NCBI GenBank assembly: GCA_938005465.1
Contig: CALLNU010000035.1
Location: forward strand, 1 to 45,622
Length of the DNA: 45,622 bases
Origin: an uncultured Collinsella sp.
GTDB taxonomy: Bacteria > Actinomycetota > Coriobacteriia > Coriobacteriales > Coriobacteriaceae
Direction of reading: 5' to 3'
Shown here one piece after another: positions 10,165 to 18,482 of the stretch (position 1 is the first letter of the stretch; the number at the start of each line of letters is the position of its first letter). The position numbers and the translations under genes are program-made. The notes under the pieces are model-generated. The model worked only from the letters and a program-made list of their open reading frames with translations. It had not been told where the DNA came from and ran no database searches.

Positions 10165-11763
10165 TTAGTTCTCCTCTGATCCAGTCGTGTCGGCATGGTG
10201 TTTGGCCATGAACTGCTGCTTGAAGTCACCGATGACACGCAAGAGCTCGGCCTTGGTGTCGTCGTCGATCTTCTTGGCGCGAACCTTGTCGAGCAGCGAG
10301 CCAAAGCCATTGTCAATATACTCGATAAGCTCGGCACGGAAAGGCAGCACGTCGGCGATCTCCAGGTCATCCAGGAAGCCCTCGTTGCCGGCAAACAGCG
10401 TAACGATCTGCTCGCCAACCTCAAACGGTTTATAACGCGGCTGCTTCAGGAGCTCGGTCATGCGAGCGCCGTGGGTCAGCTGCTTCTGAGTAGCCTCGTC
10501 GAGGTCGGAGCCGAACTGCGTAAAGCCGGCGAGCTCCTGGTACGAAGCAAGGTCCAGACGGAGGTTGCCGGCGACCTGCTTCATGGCCTTGGTCTGTGCA
10601 TCGCCACCGACGCGGGACACGGAGATACCCACGTCGACTGCCGGGCGCTGACCCTGGAAGAAGAGCTCGGACTGCAGGTAGATCTGACCATCGGTAATGG
10701 AAATAACGTTGGTCGGAATGTAGGCCGAGACGTCGCCGTCCTGGGTCTCGATGATCGGCAGAGCCGTCATGGAGCCGTAACCGTTCTTCTTGGACATCTT
10801 GACGGCACGCTCGAGCAGACGAGAGTGCAGGTAGAAGATGTCGCCAGGATAGGCCTCGCGTCCGGGCGGACGATGCAGCGTCAGCGACATCTGACGGTAG
10901 GCCACGGCCTGCTTGGACAGGTCGTCGTAGATGACGAGCACGTGACCGCCGGGGTTGGTCTCGCTGGCAGGCTTGCCGTCCTCGCCGTTGTACATAAAGA
11001 ACTCGCCGATAGCGGCACCGGCCATAGGCGCGATGTACTGCATAGGGGCGGAATCGGCAGCGGTGGCCGAAACGATGATGGTGTAGTCGAGCGCACCGTG
11101 CTGAGCGAGGGTCTCGCGGATGTTGGCAACCGTGGAGGCCTTCTGGCCGATGGCGACATAGATGCAGACCATGCCCTTGCCGCGCTGATTGAGGATAGCG
11201 TCGATGGCGATGGCGGTCTTACCGGTCTTACGGTCGCCGATGATGAGCTCACGCTGACCACGGCCGATAGGCACCATGGAGTCGATGGCCAACAGGCCGG
11301 TCTGAACCGGCTCGCACACCGGGGTACGGTCGATGACACCGGGGGCCTTGAACTCGATGGGGCGACGATGCGTGGCGACGATGTCACCCAGGCCGTCGAT
11401 AGGCTGGCCGAGCGGATTGACGACGCGGCCGAGCATGGCGCGGCTCACGGGGATATCCATAATGCGGCCAGTGGTGCGGCACTCGTCGCCTTCCTTGATG
11501 GAGTCGACGGCACCGAACAGAACGGCGCCGACCTCGTCACGGTCAAGGTTCTGGGCAAGGCCGAAGACAGTCTCACCGGTATCGGAGCTCTTGAACTCCA
11601 GAAGCTCGCCTGCCATGGCGCTCTTGAGGCCGGAGACGCGCGCGATGCCGTCGCCTACCTCGTCGACCGTTGAAACCTCATGCGTATCGACCGTCGCGGA
11701 GAGGCTCGTGAGCTGCTCCTGCAGTTTCTTGGCGATATCCTGGGCATTGAGGGTTTCGGACAT
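10165..11763 (-). CDS. atpA: ATP synthase F1 subunit alpha
   Basis: Non-catalytic nucleotide-binding subunit of F1, 532 aa. It has the Walker A motif GDRKTGKTAIAID and the conserved GRVVNPLGQPIDG, RPPGREAYPGD and SVSRVGGDAQTKAMK stretches. It overlaps the atpH stop by one base (TAATG), so it is likely translationally coupled. Confidence 0.97.
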   Translation of the reverse strand: MSETLNAQDIAKKLQEQLTSLSATVDTHEVSTVDEVGDGIARVSGLKSAMAGELLEFKSSDTGETVFGLAQNLDRDEVGAVLFGAVDSIKEGDECRTTGRIMDIPVSRAMLGRVVNPLGQPIDGLGDIVATHRRPIEFKAPGVIDRTPVCEPVQTGLLAIDSMVPIGRGQRELIIGDRKTGKTAIAIDAILNQRGKGMVCIYVAIGQKASTVANIRETLAQHGALDYTIIVSATAADSAPMQYIAPMAGAAIGEFFMYNGEDGKPASETNPGGHVLVIYDDLSKQAVAYRQMSLTLHRPPGREAYPGDIFYLHSRLLERAVKMSKKNGYGSMTALPIIETQDGDVSAYIPTNVISITDGQIYLQSELFFQGQRPAVDVGISVSRVGGDAQTKAMKQVAGNLRLDLASYQELAGFTQFGSDLDEATQKQLTHGARMTELLKQPRYKPFEVGEQIVTLFAGNEGFLDDLEIADVLPFRAELIEYIDNGFGSLLDKVRAKKIDDDTKAELLRVIGDFKQQFMAKHHADTTGSEEN

Positions 11764-12239
11764 TAGGCTTCACCTCCGTACGAATTAGCAGAGTTTGCGA
11801 GGGTCTCCTGCGCGATGCGCAGCTGCGTCTTGACGGAAATGTCACGACGCTCGCCGCGGGCCTCGAGCACCAGGCCGCCCACGATAGACGGGTCGACCTG
11901 CTCGATAAGGAATACCTTGCGGCCGAAGTCCTGCTCGCATTTCTTAGTGATGGTTTGACGCAGCTCGTCGTCGAGCGGGATCGCCGTGGTGACGGTCACG
12001 CCCACTACATCCTCGTCTTCCTCGGCAACATACTTAAAGGCAGCTGCCACCTTGGGAAGAAGGTCGAGCTGGTCGCGCTTGGACATGGTGTCGAGCACGG
12101 CGATGATCTCGGGGCTGGCAGAAGCCAGGCGCTCGATCATCTCGAGGTCCTCGAACACATGGTTCTCGGCCTTGGCGGCTTCCAAAAGGGAGCGCGCGTA
12201 GGTCTCGAGCACCTTGTCCTGATAGCGGCTAGTCGGCAT
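11763..12239 (-). CDS. atpH: ATP synthase F1 subunit delta
   Basis: Peripheral-stalk subunit linking b to the top of F1, 158 aa, somewhat shorter than the usual 175-180. It has the N-terminal YARSLLEAA motif and a C-terminal region with GRKVFLIEQVDPSIVGGLVLEARGERRDISVKTQL-type sequence, the delta signature. It overlaps the 3' end of atpF by 11 bases. Confidence 0.92.
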   Translation of the reverse strand: MPTSRYQDKVLETYARSLLEAAKAENHVFEDLEMIERLASASPEIIAVLDTMSKRDQLDLLPKVAAAFKYVAEEDEDVVGVTVTTAIPLDDELRQTITKKCEQDFGRKVFLIEQVDPSIVGGLVLEARGERRDISVKTQLRIAQETLANSANSYGGEA

Positions 12240-12831
12240 TCAGGCTACCTGCTTCCTGGATGTAGCGCTCGATGAGCTTCTTCTGCTCGGACTCGTCCTC
12301 GAGTGCCTCGCCCACGATCTTGGTGGCGACGGCAACGGACAGGTCGGCGATGGAGCTCGCGGCACCGGCGTAGATGGACTTGCGCTCGTCCTCGACGGTC
12401 GTATGGGCCTTGGCGATAATCTCCTCGGCCTCCTGGTGAGCAGCCTCGATGATACGGGCGCGCTCGGACTCGGCGTCCTTACGGGCCTCGAGAACGATGT
12501 CGGCAGCCTGACGACGGGCGTCGGTGACGATCGAGTCGGACTCAGCGCGCTTGGCGATAGCCTCCTGCTTGGTCTTCTCGGCCTCATCGAGGCTCTCCTC
12601 GATCTTCTTGCCGCGCTCCTCCATGGTTTTCATGATGCCCGGCAGGGCGACCTTAGCCAGCACGATCCAGATGATCAGGAAGGCGACAAGCGCCGGGATG
12701 AACTCCGCCATCTTAGGGATGAGGATGTCCGCACCGGCAGCGCCGTCCTCGGCGAACGCGGAAACCGGCATGAGCAGCGCGGCCGCGGACGCGGAGAGTG
12801 CGATCGCGCTCTTCTGGGATGAAAGATTCAT
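12229..12831 (-). CDS. atpF: ATP synthase F0 subunit b with signal-peptide-like N-terminus
   Basis: Peripheral-stalk subunit, 200 aa. After a membrane helix (about residues 44-66, LVAFLIIWIVLAKVAL) comes a long charged coiled coil (ERGKKIEESLDEAEKTKQ onward). What is odd is the first 28 residues: a polar N-terminus with Lys, a hydrophobic Ala/Leu core and SAFA-ED, which reads as a cleavable signal peptide with an AxA site. The start ATG at 12831 has GGAG eight bases before it, so the extension appears to be truly translated. Confidence 0.93.
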   Translation of the reverse strand: MNLSSQKSAIALSASAAALLMPVSAFAEDGAAGADILIPKMAEFIPALVAFLIIWIVLAKVALPGIMKTMEERGKKIEESLDEAEKTKQEAIAKRAESDSIVTDARRQAADIVLEARKDAESERARIIEAAHQEAEEIIAKAHTTVEDERKSIYAGAASSIADLSVAVATKIVGEALEDESEQKKLIERYIQEAGSLNAD

Positions 12832-12846
12832 ACTTGACGCTCCGTG

Positions 12847-13041
12847 CTATTTAACGATCAGCGCGACAACGAAGCCGATCAGAGCCAGAGCCTCGCCGAA
12901 GGCGGAGCCCATGATGAAGACGGTGAACACGCGGCCCTGGACCTCAGGCTGACGGGCCATAGCACCCGTAGCACCCAGAGCAGACAGGCCGATAGCAAGA
13001 CCAGCGCCGATAACACCGAGACCGTAACCGATAACTCCCAC
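12847..13041 (-). CDS. atpE: ATP synthase F0 subunit c
   Basis: Proteolipid ring subunit, 64 aa and thus very short, made of two membrane helices joined by the conserved ARQPE loop (29-33). The ion-carrying carboxylate is Glu50 in helix 2 (FGEALALIG). The residue after it is Ala and the residue 33 positions earlier is Ile17, so the Gln and Ser/Thr ligands of sodium-type rings are missing; a proton ring is inferred. The start is GTG with a perfect AGGAGG four bases upstream. A 124-base spacer without a gene separates it from atpB. Confidence 0.92.
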   Translation of the reverse strand: MGVIGYGLGVIGAGLAIGLSALGATGAMARQPEVQGRVFTVFIMGSAFGEALALIGFVVALIVK

Positions 13042-13165
13042 GATTCCTCCTTTGTCGTGCGTGTCTTATTTCACGCAGGATAACCTTTTTATAACTGCCG
13101 GGCTCCATGGGTACGGGCACCGGCGGTTTAACGAATTGCCTTACCTTTAAGGCGCGAACGGAAGA

Positions 13166-13969
13166 TTACTCCTCCTCCGCGACCTCCTCTGCCTCGGAGA
13201 CATACACGGCGGTAAGGACCGTGAAGACGTAAGCCTGGATGGCGCCGACCACAAGCTCGATCGCATAGATCAGGATGAGGATGGCAAGCCAGGCCAGCGA
13301 AGGCAGGGCGCCGACGGCGTGGGCCGCGGAAACCTGCTGAAGCAGCGGCTGCATGAACATGCTCGCCATGATGGCGAACGAGCCCATGACCACGTGTCCT
13401 GCGAACATGTTGCAGAACAGACGGACGGCGAGCGTGATGAGGCGCAGGAAGGTCGAGAAAAGCTCGACGACCCACACGAGCACGTTCATCGGGAAGCTCA
13501 CGCCCTGCGGGGCGAGGCTCTTGATGTAGCCGATCACGCCGTGAGCCTTGCATCCGTAGTAGATGAAGTACACGAAGGCGAAGATGGCGAGCGCGGCGGT
13601 GGAGCCGATTGCACCGGTGCCGGGCTTCATTCCCGGGATCAGGCCGATCATGTTATTGATCAGGATGAACAGGAAAAGCGAGCACAGGAACGGGAAGTGC
13701 TTCTTCCAGTTCTCACCCACGACGCCCTTGCCGATATCGTTCTCGACGTACTCGATGATGTACTCGAAACCGTTGACGAAGAAGCCCTTGGGAACCAAAG
13801 TCTGCTTCTTCTTGAACACGGCCAGGACGATCAGGAGCACGATCGTGGAGACGATCAGCCAAAACGAGTACTGCGTGATGCCGCAGCTCAGATCGCCCAC
13901 GACAGGGGTGGAGCTGAACTCGCTGACCAGATGATTAATCTCATCAGGCAGCTTTTCAAAAATTTCCAC
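13166..13969 (-). CDS. atpB: ATP synthase F0 subunit a
   Basis: Stator channel subunit, 267 aa, about five or six membrane helices. The helix with the essential Arg reads RLITLAVRLFCNMFAGH, and the last helix contains the partner region IYAIELVVGAIQAYVFTVLTAVY. It begins three bases after the atpI-like gene. Confidence 0.94.
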   Translation of the reverse strand: MEIFEKLPDEINHLVSEFSSTPVVGDLSCGITQYSFWLIVSTIVLLIVLAVFKKKQTLVPKGFFVNGFEYIIEYVENDIGKGVVGENWKKHFPFLCSLFLFILINNMIGLIPGMKPGTGAIGSTAALAIFAFVYFIYYGCKAHGVIGYIKSLAPQGVSFPMNVLVWVVELFSTFLRLITLAVRLFCNMFAGHVVMGSFAIMASMFMQPLLQQVSAAHAVGALPSLAWLAILILIYAIELVVGAIQAYVFTVLTAVYVSEAEEVAEEE

Positions 13970-13972
13970 GAC

Positions 13973-14284
13973 TTACCTTTCGACCTCATGAGGATCTCGC
14001 AGCGCCTTGGCGACGCGAACCGTGCAGGCGGCCATAAAGGCCACGAAGCCGATCGCCTCGCCCAGGAGGAACATGCGAAATGCCTCTCCGAACAACACAA
14101 ACACAACCAAGGTAAAGACGAGCAGGGCGATTGCCGAGACCGCCAGACTCACCATACCCTTGAGCATGTCCGCATTCTGTTTATCGTCAAGAACCGGCTT
14201 GAGCGTAAAGACAAAGGGAAGGAAGGCAATTGCGCCCGCGATGGCGCCTGCAACGATAGCGAGCAGATCGGCTATCTGAAACAT
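13973..14284 (-). CDS. AtpI-like membrane protein at the head of the ATP synthase operon
   Basis: A 103-aa protein with three or four hydrophobic segments (about 5-27, 40-62, 65-90) and a short basic tail. Its position ahead of atpB matches AtpI/UncI-type proteins, which assist assembly of the c ring, but the sequence itself is not clearly AtpI. The ATG at 14284 has GAGG seven bases upstream; an in-frame GTG four codons earlier overlaps that ribosome site and is unlikely. Confidence 0.7.
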   Translation of the reverse strand: MFQIADLLAIVAGAIAGAIAFLPFVFTLKPVLDDKQNADMLKGMVSLAVSAIALLVFTLVVFVLFGEAFRMFLLGEAIGFVAFMAACTVRVAKALRDPHEVER

Positions 14285-14346
14285 TGGCGTCCTCACTTTC
14301 CTTTTTTAACGCCTCACAGAACAGTTCCCGCCAAACATTGGTGACT

Positions 14347-14374
14347 ATTGTACGAGCCAATCGCTAAAGTACAA
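14347..14374 (-). promoter_or_regulatory. Promoter of the ATP synthase operon
   Basis: On the minus strand TTGTAC (14369-14374) and TACAAT (14347-14352) are separated by 16 bases, about 60 bases upstream of the first gene of the operon. Confidence 0.6.
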
Positions 14375-14470
14375 CCGAAAAAGCATCGGTTAATACGCAC
14401 CTGTTCGTTTTCTTAAGACCTTCTTTATGCCGCAGGTACGGTAATACGTTTTTCTCGAACCCTGCAGGGC

Positions 14471-14508
14471 AAAACGTCCGTTAACAGGAGTGCGCGTGGA
14501 CGTCTTTT
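14471..14508 (-). terminator. Possible bidirectional terminator after upp
   Basis: AAAACGTCC and GGACGTCTTTT face each other over a loop of about 20 bases. The arms end in A and T runs, so the hairpin could end transcription of upp on the minus strand. The long loop makes it a weak candidate. Confidence 0.4.
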
Positions 14509-14566
14509 GCTCGCCCGCGCGCACCATTTCTTCGTATTTTCGACGTTAGCCGGTATGGCCCAGAGA

Positions 14567-15214
14567 TTACAGCGTGCCGTAGATGCGGTCGCCGGCGTCG
14601 CCCAGGCCGGGAACGATGTAGGCAGCCTCGTTGAGATGGTCGTCGATAGCGCAGGTATAGATATGCACATCTGGGTCCTTCTCGGTCAGCGACTTGAGGC
14701 CCTCGGGGGCAGCGACGATGCACAGCATGCGGATGTCCTTGACACCGCGCTCGCGCAGGTAGCTGATGGCCATCTCGGCCGAACCGCCCGTGGCGAGCAT
14801 GGGGTCGACGACCAGGCAGATGCGCTGGTCGATATCCTTGGGCATCTTGCAGTAATACTCATGCGGCTCATGGGTAACCTCGTCGCGTTCCATACCGATG
14901 TGGCCTACGCGAGCGGAGGGCACCAGGTCGAGAATGCCGTCGACCATGCCAAGGCCCGCACGCAGGATGGGCACGATGGCGAGTTTCTTGCCGGCGAGCT
15001 GTTTGAACGTGGCGGTAGTGATGGGGGTCTCGACTTCGACGTCTTCCATAGGCAGGTCGCGCATGGCCTCGTAGCCGTCAAAAAGCGCGAGTTCGCGCAC
15101 GAGCTGGCGGAACTGGTTGGTGCCGGTGTTTTTGTCGCGCAGGATCGACAGCTTGTGCTGGACGAGCGGATGATCGACAAGCGTCACACGGGACGCATCG
15201 TAGGTGACGGTCAT
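14567..15214 (-). CDS. upp: Uracil phosphoribosyltransferase
   Basis: Pyrimidine salvage enzyme: uracil plus PRPP gives UMP. It is 215 aa, close to the usual 208-210. The PRPP-binding loop VDPMLATGGSA, the ILRAGLGMVDG motif and the C-terminal uracil-binding PGLGDAGDRIYGT are all visible. The ATG at 15214 is preceded by AGGGG and starts the protein at the conserved VTLVDHPLVQHKLSILR; the reading frame runs further upstream without a better start. Confidence 0.95.
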   Translation of the reverse strand: MTVTYDASRVTLVDHPLVQHKLSILRDKNTGTNQFRQLVRELALFDGYEAMRDLPMEDVEVETPITTATFKQLAGKKLAIVPILRAGLGMVDGILDLVPSARVGHIGMERDEVTHEPHEYYCKMPKDIDQRICLVVDPMLATGGSAEMAISYLRERGVKDIRMLCIVAAPEGLKSLTEKDPDVHIYTCAIDDHLNEAAYIVPGLGDAGDRIYGTL

Positions 15215-15337
15215 GGGTTGATTGCCCCTTTCGTTGCGGCCGCAAAACGGCCTTGCTGACAAGGCGCGCAGCAATGTTGCCGCCGCACGCCATGCATAAG
15301 TTTAGCGGTTTGTTGTATCGAGCAGCCCATCGCAGCC

Positions 15338-16879
15338 CTACTGTGCGGTACTGAGCGAGCGCTTGACTGCATCACGCCAGCCCGCAAGGTTTTGCTCGCG
15401 ACGCTCGGCGGACATATGGGGAAGGAAGGTCCTAACGATCTGGGCATTTTGCTCCAGCTCTTCAAGGTCTTCCCAATAGCCGACGGCAAGACCCGCCAAG
15501 TACGCGGCACCGATTGCCGTGGTCTCCACCGTCTCGCATTGCAGCACGGGGATATCCAGCAGGTCGGCCTGGAATTGCATGATGAACTCGTTGCGTGAGG
15601 CGCCGCCATCGACGGACAGGCGCTCAATCGAAAGTCCCACGTCCTGCTCCATGGCGCGCAGCACGTCATAACTCTGGTAGGCCATGGACTCGCAGGCCGC
15701 ACGCACAATGGTCGCGCGACTCGAGGCACCGGTCAGGCCGCACACGATACCGCGGGCATGCGGATCCCACCAGGGAGCGCCCAAACCCGCAAAGGCGGGA
15801 ACGAAGTAGCAGCCCTCGTTGTCGTTGATTGAAACGGCGAGTTGCGCGGACTCGCTCACACTCGAGATGATGCCCATGTTGTTGCGCAGCCAGTTCATGG
15901 TTGAGCCGGCGGCAAAGATAGAACCCTCGAGCGCATAGCTGATCTTGCCGTCCGCGGCGATACCGATCGTGGAGACCAGACCGTTCTTGGATTCGACGAC
16001 CTCGTCGCCGGTGTTCATGAGCATAAAGCAACCCGTGCCATAGGTGTTTTTGGTCTGGCCGGGATGGAAGCAGCAGTGGCCGAACAGCGACGCCTGCTGA
16101 TCGCCCGCCACGCCCATGATGGGCGGCATGTTGGTCATGATGTCGCTCGCGACGCGGCCGTAGTCGCCCGAGCTCCAACGAACCTCGGGCATCATGGAAC
16201 GTGGAACGTCAAAGAGCGCCAGCAGGTCGTCGTCCCAATCGAGCGTATGGATATTAAAGAGCGCCGTGCGGCTGGCATTGGTGTAGTCGGTGGCAAAGAC
16301 CTGACTGCCGGTGAGGTTGTAGATGAGCCAGGTGTCGATGGTGCCGAACATGAGGTCGCCCGCCGCCGCGCTCTCACGCGCACCGTCGACGTTGTCGAGG
16401 ATCCACTGCACCTTGGAAGCCGAGAAATACGGATCGAGCGTGAGTCCCGTGCGGGAGCGCACCAGCTCTTCTGCGCCTCGCTCGACCAGCTCGTCGATCA
16501 GAGGTGCGGTGCGACGGCATTGCCACACGATGGCGTTATAGATGGGTTGGCCGCTTATGCGGTCCCACACCACCGTGGTCTCGCGCTGGTTGGAGATACC
16601 GATGGCGGCGATGCGGTCAGAATGGATGCCGCTCTTAAACTGGACCTCCATCATCACGCCGATCTGGCTGGCAAGCACCTCCATGGGGTCTTGCTCTATC
16701 CAACCGGGACGCGGGAAGCTGGTTTTGACGCTACGACGTGCCTGCGCGACGATGCAGCCGTACTCGTCGACGATGGTCGCAAGTACCGAGGTGGTGCCGC
16801 AGTCGAGCGCCATGATGTAGGAACCGCCAAAGTTAAACGAGGCATCTTCCATGCCCAGGCTGCCCAGATTCAACGACAT
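15338..16879 (-). CDS. glpK: Glycerol kinase
   Basis: FGGY-family kinase making sn-glycerol 3-phosphate from glycerol and ATP. It is 513 aa with about 20 extra N-terminal residues before the phosphate-1 motif MALDCGTTSVLATIVDEYG. Further motifs include SNQRETTVVWD, TYGTGCFMLMNTG and SVDGGASRNEFIMQFQADLLD near the adenosine site. It starts 13 bases after tsaC and is probably cotranscribed. No glycerol transporter or dehydrogenase gene is next to it. Confidence 0.93.
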   Translation of the reverse strand: MSLNLGSLGMEDASFNFGGSYIMALDCGTTSVLATIVDEYGCIVAQARRSVKTSFPRPGWIEQDPMEVLASQIGVMMEVQFKSGIHSDRIAAIGISNQRETTVVWDRISGQPIYNAIVWQCRRTAPLIDELVERGAEELVRSRTGLTLDPYFSASKVQWILDNVDGARESAAAGDLMFGTIDTWLIYNLTGSQVFATDYTNASRTALFNIHTLDWDDDLLALFDVPRSMMPEVRWSSGDYGRVASDIMTNMPPIMGVAGDQQASLFGHCCFHPGQTKNTYGTGCFMLMNTGDEVVESKNGLVSTIGIAADGKISYALEGSIFAAGSTMNWLRNNMGIISSVSESAQLAVSINDNEGCYFVPAFAGLGAPWWDPHARGIVCGLTGASSRATIVRAACESMAYQSYDVLRAMEQDVGLSIERLSVDGGASRNEFIMQFQADLLDIPVLQCETVETTAIGAAYLAGLAVGYWEDLEELEQNAQIVRTFLPHMSAERREQNLAGWRDAVKRSLSTAQ

Positions 16880-16892
16880 CGCTTACACCTTT

Positions 16893-17636
16893 CTATTGCA
16901 TCGGGTCGGACAGGACCCGTTCGATCTCTGATGCGGGAAGTGCACCTTGGCGCAGGATCTGGAGCCCGCCGTGCTGGAACGACACGATGGTCGAGGCGTC
17001 GCGACACGGGGTCTCGCCGGCGTCGACGGCAACATCGACCCCCTCTAGGATGCGACCTTCGACGGCGGCAAAGCTTGCCGGCGAGGGCGCGCCGTGTGTG
17101 TTGGCGCTCGTGCAGGCAAGGGGACTGCCGCAGGCGCGGATGAGCGCTTGGACCACGGGAGAGGCCGAAGCGCGCAGGGCCACGGTGTCGTCGGCAGCAC
17201 GCATAAAGGTCGGCACGCAGGGAGCCGCCTTGACCACGATAGTCAGGGCTCCCGGCCAGCATCGTCGCGCAAGTACGCGGGCATCTTCCGGGATATCCAC
17301 GCCATAGCGGTCGAGCGCCTCGACACCATCGACCAGCCAAGCGACGGTTTGCGTGAGTTCACGTTGCTTGAGAGTGAAGATACGGCGGTAGCCGGTACCG
17401 AGCGCAGGGACCGCGGCGCCATTGACGGCAGCCTGCGGATCGCGCGGCCACGATGGGAATTCGCCTGTATCTTGGGGCACGGCGTCCGAGAAGGCGTTGA
17501 CCGCCACGGCGACACCGTAAACCGTCTCGGTCGGGATCAGCGCCAGGCCGCCGCGGCCGAGCACCTCGGCCGCGCGCTCGACGGCAAGCCGATGCGGCTC
17601 GCGCGTTCCCTCATATACCCGATAGACCGTCTGCAT
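16893..17636 (-). CDS. L-threonylcarbamoyladenylate synthase (Sua5/YrdC family)
   Basis: Makes threonylcarbamoyl-AMP for the t6A37 modification of ANN-reading tRNAs. It is 247 aa with one YrdC domain. It has the substrate-binding motifs GGLALIPTETVYGVA (29-43), RRCWPGALTIVVKA and SPLACTSANTHGAPSPAS. A 45-residue stretch after the TVYG motif (about 50-90) is longer than in short TsaC proteins. The C-terminal Sua5 extension domain is absent. Confidence 0.88.
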   Translation of the reverse strand: MQTVYRVYEGTREPHRLAVERAAEVLGRGGLALIPTETVYGVAVAVNAFSDAVPQDTGEFPSWPRDPQAAVNGAAVPALGTGYRRIFTLKQRELTQTVAWLVDGVEALDRYGVDIPEDARVLARRCWPGALTIVVKAAPCVPTFMRAADDTVALRASASPVVQALIRACGSPLACTSANTHGAPSPASFAAVEGRILEGVDVAVDAGETPCRDASTIVSFQHGGLQILRQGALPASEIERVLSDPMQ

Positions 17637-17770
17637 GTGTATGCCAGCCCCTTACGCTCTGGTGCAAGTTTGTTTACTGTGGGGCATTCTCGCACGAAAC
17701 GTTCAACCTATTTGCCCAGAGCGCATGTTGGTTTGGTGAGCGGCTCTAGTAGTCGGTGAAAGTGAGGGGG

Positions 17771-18217
17771 TTATTGGACTGCGACGAACTTCTTTGGCCT
17801 GCCGGCGTGGCGTTCTTGGGCGGCGTAGCGCTCGATGCTGTCTATCGTTATCATCCGACGGCCGTCGACAAGTTCAACATCGAGCTTTCCGGCTTTGACC
17901 AGCGCGGTAATCCGCGGAGCGGAGACTTTGAGGTCCAGCGCTGCGTCTTTAAATGTTCGGCACGCCGCTTCCCGAGCGTCCTCGTGGTCGATTTCGACTG
18001 AAAGGGCCACGACCTCGGCCGAGCGTTCGTACCCTGCCGGAGTCAAACCGTTGTTGAGGTCGTCGGCCAAAAACGCCATCAGTGCCTCGGTGGCATGGGC
18101 AATCGCTTCTTCGCGCGTATCGCCATCGGCAAAGGCGCCGGGAATCTGCGGGAAACTGGCGCAGTAACCGTCGTCTTCTTTTATGAGAACGCAGTCATAG
18201 GTAAATCGCTGCCTCAT
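17771..18217 (-). CDS. hicB: HicB-type antitoxin
   Basis: Antitoxin partner of the adjacent HicA. The N-terminal part (FTYDCVLIKEDDGYCASFPQIPGAFADGDTREEAIAHATEALMAFL) is the degraded RNase H fold of HicB. The C-terminal part, with TFKDAALDLKVSAPRITALVKAGKL and a basic tail, is likely the DNA-binding portion. At 148 aa it is longer than many HicBs. The ATG at 18217 is preceded by GGAGG; an ATG at 18235 overlapping the hicA stop lacks a ribosome site. Confidence 0.85.
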   Translation of the reverse strand: MRQRFTYDCVLIKEDDGYCASFPQIPGAFADGDTREEAIAHATEALMAFLADDLNNGLTPAGYERSAEVVALSVEIDHEDAREAACRTFKDAALDLKVSAPRITALVKAGKLDVELVDGRRMITIDSIERYAAQERHAGRPKKFVAVQ

Positions 18218-18228
18218 TTTGCCTCCAA

Positions 18229-18414
18229 CTACCATTCAGCTTGGCGACGAATACTTGCCCACGTGCCCTTCTTTGGTCGATCACCACCAGAGCCGTTCAC
18301 GGTGACAACACGGTCACCAGAAACATACTTAGCATGACTACCGACTTGCGCGACCTTCACGAATCCATCGTGCTTGAGTAGGGCAATGATTTCCCGAAAG
18401 GTAGGAGGTTGCAT
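18229..18414 (-). CDS. hicA: HicA-type mRNA interferase toxin
   Basis: A 61-aa basic protein with the double-stranded-RNA-binding-like HicA fold: FREIIALLKHDGFVKVAQVGSHAKYVSGDRVVTV. The catalytic His is His27 in GSHAKY. It would cleave translated mRNA and arrest growth when free of HicB. The gene comes first in the pair and its end is 11 bases from the hicB start, the standard hicAB order. A promoter with a palindromic operator is directly upstream. Confidence 0.88.
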   Translation of the reverse strand: MQPPTFREIIALLKHDGFVKVAQVGSHAKYVSGDRVVTVNGSGGDRPKKGTWASIRRQAEW

Positions 18415-18438
18415 GGGCCGACCTCTTTCAGCCGTCCT

Positions 18439-18468
18439 AATTATAAACTACTTTATAATTTTTGCTAA
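18439..18468 (-). promoter_or_regulatory. hicAB promoter with palindromic operator
   Basis: The minus strand has TTAGCA (18463-18468), a 17-base spacer and TATAAT (18440-18445). A perfect palindrome with 9-base arms, AATTATAAA-CTAC-TTTATAATT (18439-18460), covers the -10 and spacer. This suits autorepression by HicB. Confidence 0.7.
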
Positions 18469-18482
18469 CCAGTTAATAAATA

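Noticed and set aside
12847..13041. A sodium-dependent ATP synthase
   Set aside because: The c subunit lacks the Gln and Ser/Thr ligands of known sodium rings.
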